Source: Acetobacteraceae bacterium (GTDB lineage Bacteria; Pseudomonadota; Alphaproteobacteria; Acetobacterales; Acetobacteraceae). Taken from it: 9,132 bases of DNA. The stretch spans positions 1 through 9,132 of the forward strand of contig JASHVB010000142.1 of assembly GCA_030039695.1 (NCBI GenBank), in the 5' to 3' direction. Of this stretch, positions 6,274 to 9,132 are shown piece by piece (the stretch's first letter is position 1; each line of letters opens with the position of its first letter). The position numbers were made by a program, and so were the translations under genes. The notes below the pieces were generated by a model. That model had not been told where the DNA came from, did no database searches, and was given only the letters and a program-made list of their open reading frames with translations.

Positions 6274-7143
6274 TTTGTCGAGTCTCGCCTGGCGCCACCT
6301 TGCGGTGCGCGCAACGCCTCCGAAAGTGAAGACGTGGAGACCGTCAATCCTTCCGGCATTTGTTTCACCGCCGGCGAGCGCGTCAATGAGTGCGTCCGGC
6401 GCGGCTTCTGTCAGGATACGGGCAAAGGCCGTGTGGCCGCGGGCGAGCGCGCCGAGCGAGCTTCCGATGCCGCAACGCACCGCGAACTTGGCTAAGGAGA
6501 CAACACGCGCCGGGCCGGGGACGCCGACTCGCACTGGGCATTCGACGCCGCGCAATCGGAGCTCGGCGATCCAACGCTCGATAGGCTCCGGTTCAAAGCC
6601 GAACTGGGTGACGATCGATGCGGCAAGCCCGCGTTCTTTGGCAAGTCTCAGTTTGGTGTCGAGGGCAGTGTCAAGCGCCTTCGTACTGATGTGCGGATGT
6701 CCTTCGGGGTAGCCGGCAAAGCGCACGCGCTCGACCCCGTGGCATTCGAGAATGCCTCCGATCAGTAGTGTCAAGCTGTCGCGAAACGGGCCAGCGGGCC
6801 AATCCGGGTCGCCGCCGATTAACAACACGTCATCGACACCGGCGTCGCCGGTGGCCCGACGAACAAAATCGACGGCATCCTCCATGCTCGCGAGGCGGCG
6901 GGCGGCGATATGGGGGACAGGAATGAAGCCCGCTCTTCGAAGACGCGCGCACCCCGCGACGATACCGGAGTGGTCGGCGCTTGGCGGGTGACTGATGAAC
7001 ACGGTCGAGCCTGGCGGAAGGAGGCCTCGTAGTCCGTCGCCGGCCAATTCGTCACGCGGCGACACCTCGATCGACGCCGTGGCGAGGAGCTCGCGAACAC
7101 GCCGCGCATTCGGCTCCTGTGACGCCACACCCCCTGCCGCCAT
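6256..7143 (-). CDS. MetF-like methylenetetrahydrofolate reductase family protein
   Basis: A 295-residue protein of E. coli MetF length (296). Family landmarks occur in order: ASIEVSPRDE with Glu26 at the place of the MetF catalytic glutamate; VPHIAARRL (76-84); VLLIGGDPDWPAG with Asp112 matching the FAD/folate-contacting aspartate; FAGYPEGHP (142-150); SIVTQFGFE with Gln180 matching the folate-binding glutamine; and a C-terminal FAVRCGIGSSLGALA (220-234). MetF enzymes reduce 5,10-methylene-tetrahydrofolate to 5-methyl-tetrahydrofolate with FAD and NAD(P)H. The sequence is divergent (GGD instead of RGD, shorter N-terminal strand), so it may be a specialised paralogue used in demethylation or methyl-transfer chemistry rather than the methionine-cycle enzyme. 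ATG 7143 shares its A with the TAA stop of the upstream methyltransferase gene (TAATG), so translation is coupled. Its last few codons overlap a transposase remnant. Confidence 0.88.
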   Translation of the reverse strand: MAAGGVASQEPNARRVRELLATASIEVSPRDELAGDGLRGLLPPGSTVFISHPPSADHSGIVAGCARLRRAGFIPVPHIAARRLASMEDAVDFVRRATGDAGVDDVLLIGGDPDWPAGPFRDSLTLLIGGILECHGVERVRFAGYPEGHPHISTKALDTALDTKLRLAKERGLAASIVTQFGFEPEPIERWIAELRLRGVECPVRVGVPGPARVVSLAKFAVRCGIGSSLGALARGHTAFARILTEAAPDALIDALAGGETNAGRIDGLHVFTFGGVARTARWRQARLDKLALQL

Positions 7144-8510
7144 TAGAGTAAGTCCCGCCTGCGCGAAATGACGTAAGACTCGTCCCAAAACCAGAGACCG
7201 CCGTGCTGGCGCAGCACCTCCTTTGTCGCCTCCAGATAAGCGCCGTCGGCAATCGCCCGGGAGAGGCGCTGGTCCTCGATTTGCGCGACATACACCGCCG
7301 CGTTCCACGCTGCGAACAGCGTCGAGGTGCCGATCGTGTCGCTAATTTCGGTGGGCAGCGTATGCATGTCGTAGCGAAAGAGCGAGCGCGCGTCGGCGTA
7401 GGCGCTGAAATTGAGCGAGCGTCCGGCTCCGCCTAGCTCGGCCTTGGTGGCGCGCAGGATAGCGTGCCGGTCTGTCGTAAACGGGTCTTCCCCCGGCCAA
7501 ATCTGCCGGATGATCTCGAGCCCCGGGTCGTCACCGTAGGAATGAATGCCGATGAGCCGGCCGCCGGGGGCAAGGCTCCTGGCAAGCGGGGCAACGATAC
7601 GGCGTGCCTTAAATTCAAGCGACGCGCGGGCGCGATAGGGCTGGGAAGCTATGACGAGGTCGTAATCGGCGTGAGCGTAGCCGCGCCGTGGGCGGATCGA
7701 ATCGAGCAGGAACTTGTGGTCGTTGCGGTAGATGAGGAGCACTACCGGCTTTTCGTAGACCGGGTTGCCACTGCTTCGACCCAGGCGGACACGCCAATGC
7801 TCGACAAGAAAGGGCTGCAACTCGGTGATCTGCTCCTCAAAATCGTGCGCGGTGTCGCCGGTGAGCGCGAGCTCGTGCCAGACGAGGCTAGTTGCGGAGG
7901 TTACCGAATTGGGGGTCAGCCATGGCGCCTCTGAATACGACATGTTGGTCATAACGAGCACAGTCGCCGGGTGCTCGTAGAGGCGGTCTGGCATCTTCTC
8001 GAGCGCCAGCCGGACATCCTCAGGGCTGATCTCCTTACCGACGATATAGAACGGCATCGTCGGGAAGCGGCGGTGCATCGAGCGCATCGTGCGCGCCAAG
8101 ACCGTGCCGTCGCCGGTTCCCGCGTCGAAGACGCGTACTGCCGGTGGTCGTGGATGAAGGTTAGCCAGCTCCAGCCCGACGCGCTTGGCGATGAGCCATT
8201 TCTCGCCGCAGGTCGTGACGAAGAGCAGGTATTTCTGGCGGTTGTCGTAGAAGCGGAAGTTCTGGGTGTCGCCAGGAAGTTCGGGGGAGACCAACGGCGG
8301 CGCAGCGGGTTCAGCGCGATCGTCCGCGCGTGCAGACGGACGGATGATAAAGGCACGCACCCGATCCTCGGTGTCGGTTGTGAGCCGGCCACCGCGGCGC
8401 AGCCGGCTTACGAGCTTGCCGTCGTTGACTGCAAGACGCCCGAACGTCGATTCCGCCATCCGTGCCTCGCGGCAGTATTCGACGATCTGTCGCAATAGCG
8501 CTTCACGCAT
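7143..8510 (-). CDS. HTH-like/SAM-dependent methyltransferase fusion protein
   Basis: A 455-residue protein in two parts. Residues about 5-55 form a small helical domain, EYCREARMAESTFGRLAVND then GKLVSRLRRGGRLTTDTEDR, resembling the helix-turn-helix-like N-terminal segment I recall from several alphaproteobacterial proteins. A proline/alanine-rich linker (58-80) follows. The rest has Rossmann methyltransferase landmarks: VRVFDAGTGDGTVLA (125-139, glycine-rich SAM loop), FYIVGKEIS with acidic Glu160, DYDLVIASQPYRA (282-294, motif IV-like) and LAPGGRLIGI (313-322). The segment between residues 165 and 280 is longer than usual and may form the substrate pocket. Substrate is unknown. ATG 8510 is supported by GAGGA eight bases upstream. 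It is the first gene of an operon with the MetF-like reductase, and a promoter and inverted repeats lie directly upstream, which makes autoregulation through the N-terminal domain possible but unproven. Confidence 0.85.
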   Translation of the reverse strand: MREALLRQIVEYCREARMAESTFGRLAVNDGKLVSRLRRGGRLTTDTEDRVRAFIIRPSARADDRAEPAAPPLVSPELPGDTQNFRFYDNRQKYLLFVTTCGEKWLIAKRVGLELANLHPRPPAVRVFDAGTGDGTVLARTMRSMHRRFPTMPFYIVGKEISPEDVRLALEKMPDRLYEHPATVLVMTNMSYSEAPWLTPNSVTSATSLVWHELALTGDTAHDFEEQITELQPFLVEHWRVRLGRSSGNPVYEKPVVLLIYRNDHKFLLDSIRPRRGYAHADYDLVIASQPYRARASLEFKARRIVAPLARSLAPGGRLIGIHSYGDDPGLEIIRQIWPGEDPFTTDRHAILRATKAELGGAGRSLNFSAYADARSLFRYDMHTLPTEISDTIGTSTLFAAWNAAVYVAQIEDQRLSRAIADGAYLEATKEVLRQHGGLWFWDESYVISRRRDLL

Positions 8511-8528
8511 TCGCCATCCTCACGCGAG

Positions 8529-8557
8529 AAATTAAGGGTGTCTGAGCTATGGGTCAA
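8529..8557 (-). promoter_or_regulatory. Sigma-70-like promoter of the methyltransferase-reductase operon
   Basis: On the minus strand TTGACC (8557-8552) and TAATTT (8534-8529) are separated by exactly 17 bases. Transcription would start near 8522, leaving a very short leader (about 12 bases) that barely includes the Shine-Dalgarno at 8523-8517. The hexamer match and spacing are good for alphaproteobacteria. The inverted repeats at 8567-8610 sit immediately upstream of the -35. Confidence 0.5.
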
Positions 8558-8566
8558 TCGAAATTA

Positions 8567-8610
8567 TGCCCATTAACGAAGTGGGCACCATCGTGGGATG
8601 CGTCCCACTT
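8567..8610. repeat. Overlapping, mutually exclusive inverted repeats
   Basis: Four short segments can pair in competing ways. TGCCCATT (8567-8574) pairs with AGTGGGCA (8580-8587, one G-T wobble). The same AAGTGGG (8579-8585) can instead pair with CCCACTT (8604-8610). GTGGGA (8593-8598) pairs perfectly with TCCCAC (8603-8608) around the tetraloop TGCG. No T-run follows on either strand, so this is not an ordinary terminator. As DNA it could be a cluster of operator half-sites (TGGGCA/GTGGGA) just upstream of the operon's -35. Confidence 0.5.
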
Positions 8611-8813
8611 CTGCCGACGGTAATGGGCCGGATCACAGATCGAACAGCGGCCGATCGCAGCTGCACCGCCCTGCGCATTGCACAGCGGCGAAACTCACCT
8701 AATCCAGTGGCAGCGATCGACCGACAAATGCGCGCTGTGCCGTTCTTCGTTGGCGTTGCTCGACGAGGGTTCGGAGTCTGTAGTTTGTCGCTGAGTTGCC
8801 GCCGGCTTACGCT
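8611..8813. other. Remainder of the divergent intergenic region
   Basis: About 200 bases between the inverted repeats and the promoter-like sequence of the NIPSNAP gene. No gene, RNA fold or repeat stands out. Open frames here lack a ribosome site and have no recognisable protein features. Confidence 0.4.
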
Positions 8814-8842
8814 TTGACCTGAAGCGAGGGAGCCGCTACCAC
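8814..8842 (+). promoter_or_regulatory. Candidate promoter of the NIPSNAP gene
   Basis: TTGACC (8814-8819) and TACCAC (8837-8842) are spaced by 17 bases. The -35 is good and identical to that of the divergent operon; the -10 is weak. A transcript would have a leader of about 37 bases carrying the strong ribosome site GGAGGA at 8873-8878. Confidence 0.35.
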
Positions 8843-8885
8843 ACCTGCACTTACCTAAATCCCTCGCACACTGGAGGATGCGTCA

Positions 8886-9132
8886 ATGATATACGAAGTC
8901 CGCACCTACACGCCGCGCACCGGAACCGTGCCCGAATTCGAGGAACGCTATGAGAAGCGTCTGCCCGCGCGACTCAAGCACTCAAAGCTCGGCGCATTTT
9001 GGCACACTGATTTCGGCCCGCTGAACCAAGTGATCCATGTCTATCCCTATGACGACCTGGATCATCGAGCCACCGTCCGCGCCGCATTGGCTGCCGACCC
9101 CGAGCGCAATGCGCTTCCCGGCGGCCAGGACC
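8886..9132 (+). CDS. NIPSNAP family protein, N-terminal part (runs off right edge)
   Basis: Eighty-two codons are open from ATG 8886 to the window edge. The start MIYEVRTYTPRTGTVPEFEE is the hallmark beginning of NIPSNAP-domain proteins (ferredoxin-like, dimeric alpha/beta barrel fold). It is followed by LKHSKLGAFWHTDFGPLNQV and IHVYPYDDLDHRATVRAALA, matching the family pattern 'GfW.T..GpLNqv.H...Y.dl..R...R'. A typical member is about 100-110 residues, so only the last strand is missing. Bacterial members are small cytoplasmic proteins of uncertain role, often encoded among catabolic and CoA-ester genes. GGAGGA seven bases before ATG 8886 fixes the start. The gene lies divergent from the methyltransferase-reductase operon. 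Confidence 0.92.
   Translation, partial: MIYEVRTYTPRTGTVPEFEERYEKRLPARLKHSKLGAFWHTDFGPLNQVIHVYPYDDLDHRATVRAALAADPERNALPGGQD

Noticed and set aside
7971..8498. Plus-strand open frame of 175 codons opposite the methyltransferase gene
   Set aside because: It is the antisense of clear methyltransferase motifs and lacks a ribosome site and family features.
1..9132. CRISPR array, toxin-antitoxin, phage or retron-like system
   Set aside because: No evenly spaced direct repeats, no paired small overlapping toxin/antitoxin genes, no phage structural motifs and no reverse-transcriptase motif were found on either strand.

Overview
The window reads as a high-GC alphaproteobacterial genome segment. The likely background is Rhizobiales (Bradyrhizobium-like) or Rhodospirillales. 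This is inferred from codon bias, the family set (Leu/Ile/Val-type binding protein, CaiB/BaiF CoA-transferase, crotonase, NIPSNAP) and decayed insertion sequences; no rRNA or marker gene is present to fix the taxon. It looks like accessory or catabolic territory, with single genes and short transcription units in alternating orientations separated by mobile-element debris.

Layout. At the left edge (1-336, minus) is the N-terminal part of a periplasmic branched-chain-amino-acid-type ABC transporter binding protein, with a -10 box just upstream. After about 460 bp with no recognisable gene comes a heavily mutated ISL3-family transposase (about 830-1977, plus) and a probable right terminal repeat. 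The latter ends only about 25 bp from the stop of a crotonase gene (2034-2876, minus). That crotonase is divergent from a type III CoA-transferase (2998-4206, plus); the 121-bp gap carries a short perfect palindrome. The pair suggests activation of an organic acid as its CoA thioester followed by chemistry on the acyl-CoA, with the substrate unknown. A small CxxC hypothetical protein (4175-4486, minus) overlaps the 3' end of the CoA-transferase gene. A secreted alpha/beta hydrolase (4698-5849, minus) follows.

A remnant of a second transposase C-terminus (about 6106-6273, plus) abuts and overlaps the 3' end of a two-gene minus-strand operon. The operon is a protein with an N-terminal helix-turn-helix-like segment fused to a SAM-dependent methyltransferase fold (7143-8510), followed with TAATG translational coupling by a MetF-like methylenetetrahydrofolate reductase (6256-7143). 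A good sigma-70-like promoter and overlapping, mutually exclusive inverted repeats lie directly upstream. This pair is the most interesting unit here: it links a folate one-carbon enzyme with a methyltransferase of unknown substrate. At the right edge a NIPSNAP-family gene begins (8886 onward, plus) behind its own promoter-like sequence and a strong Shine-Dalgarno.

I see no CRISPR array, tRNA, rRNA or recognisable defence system.
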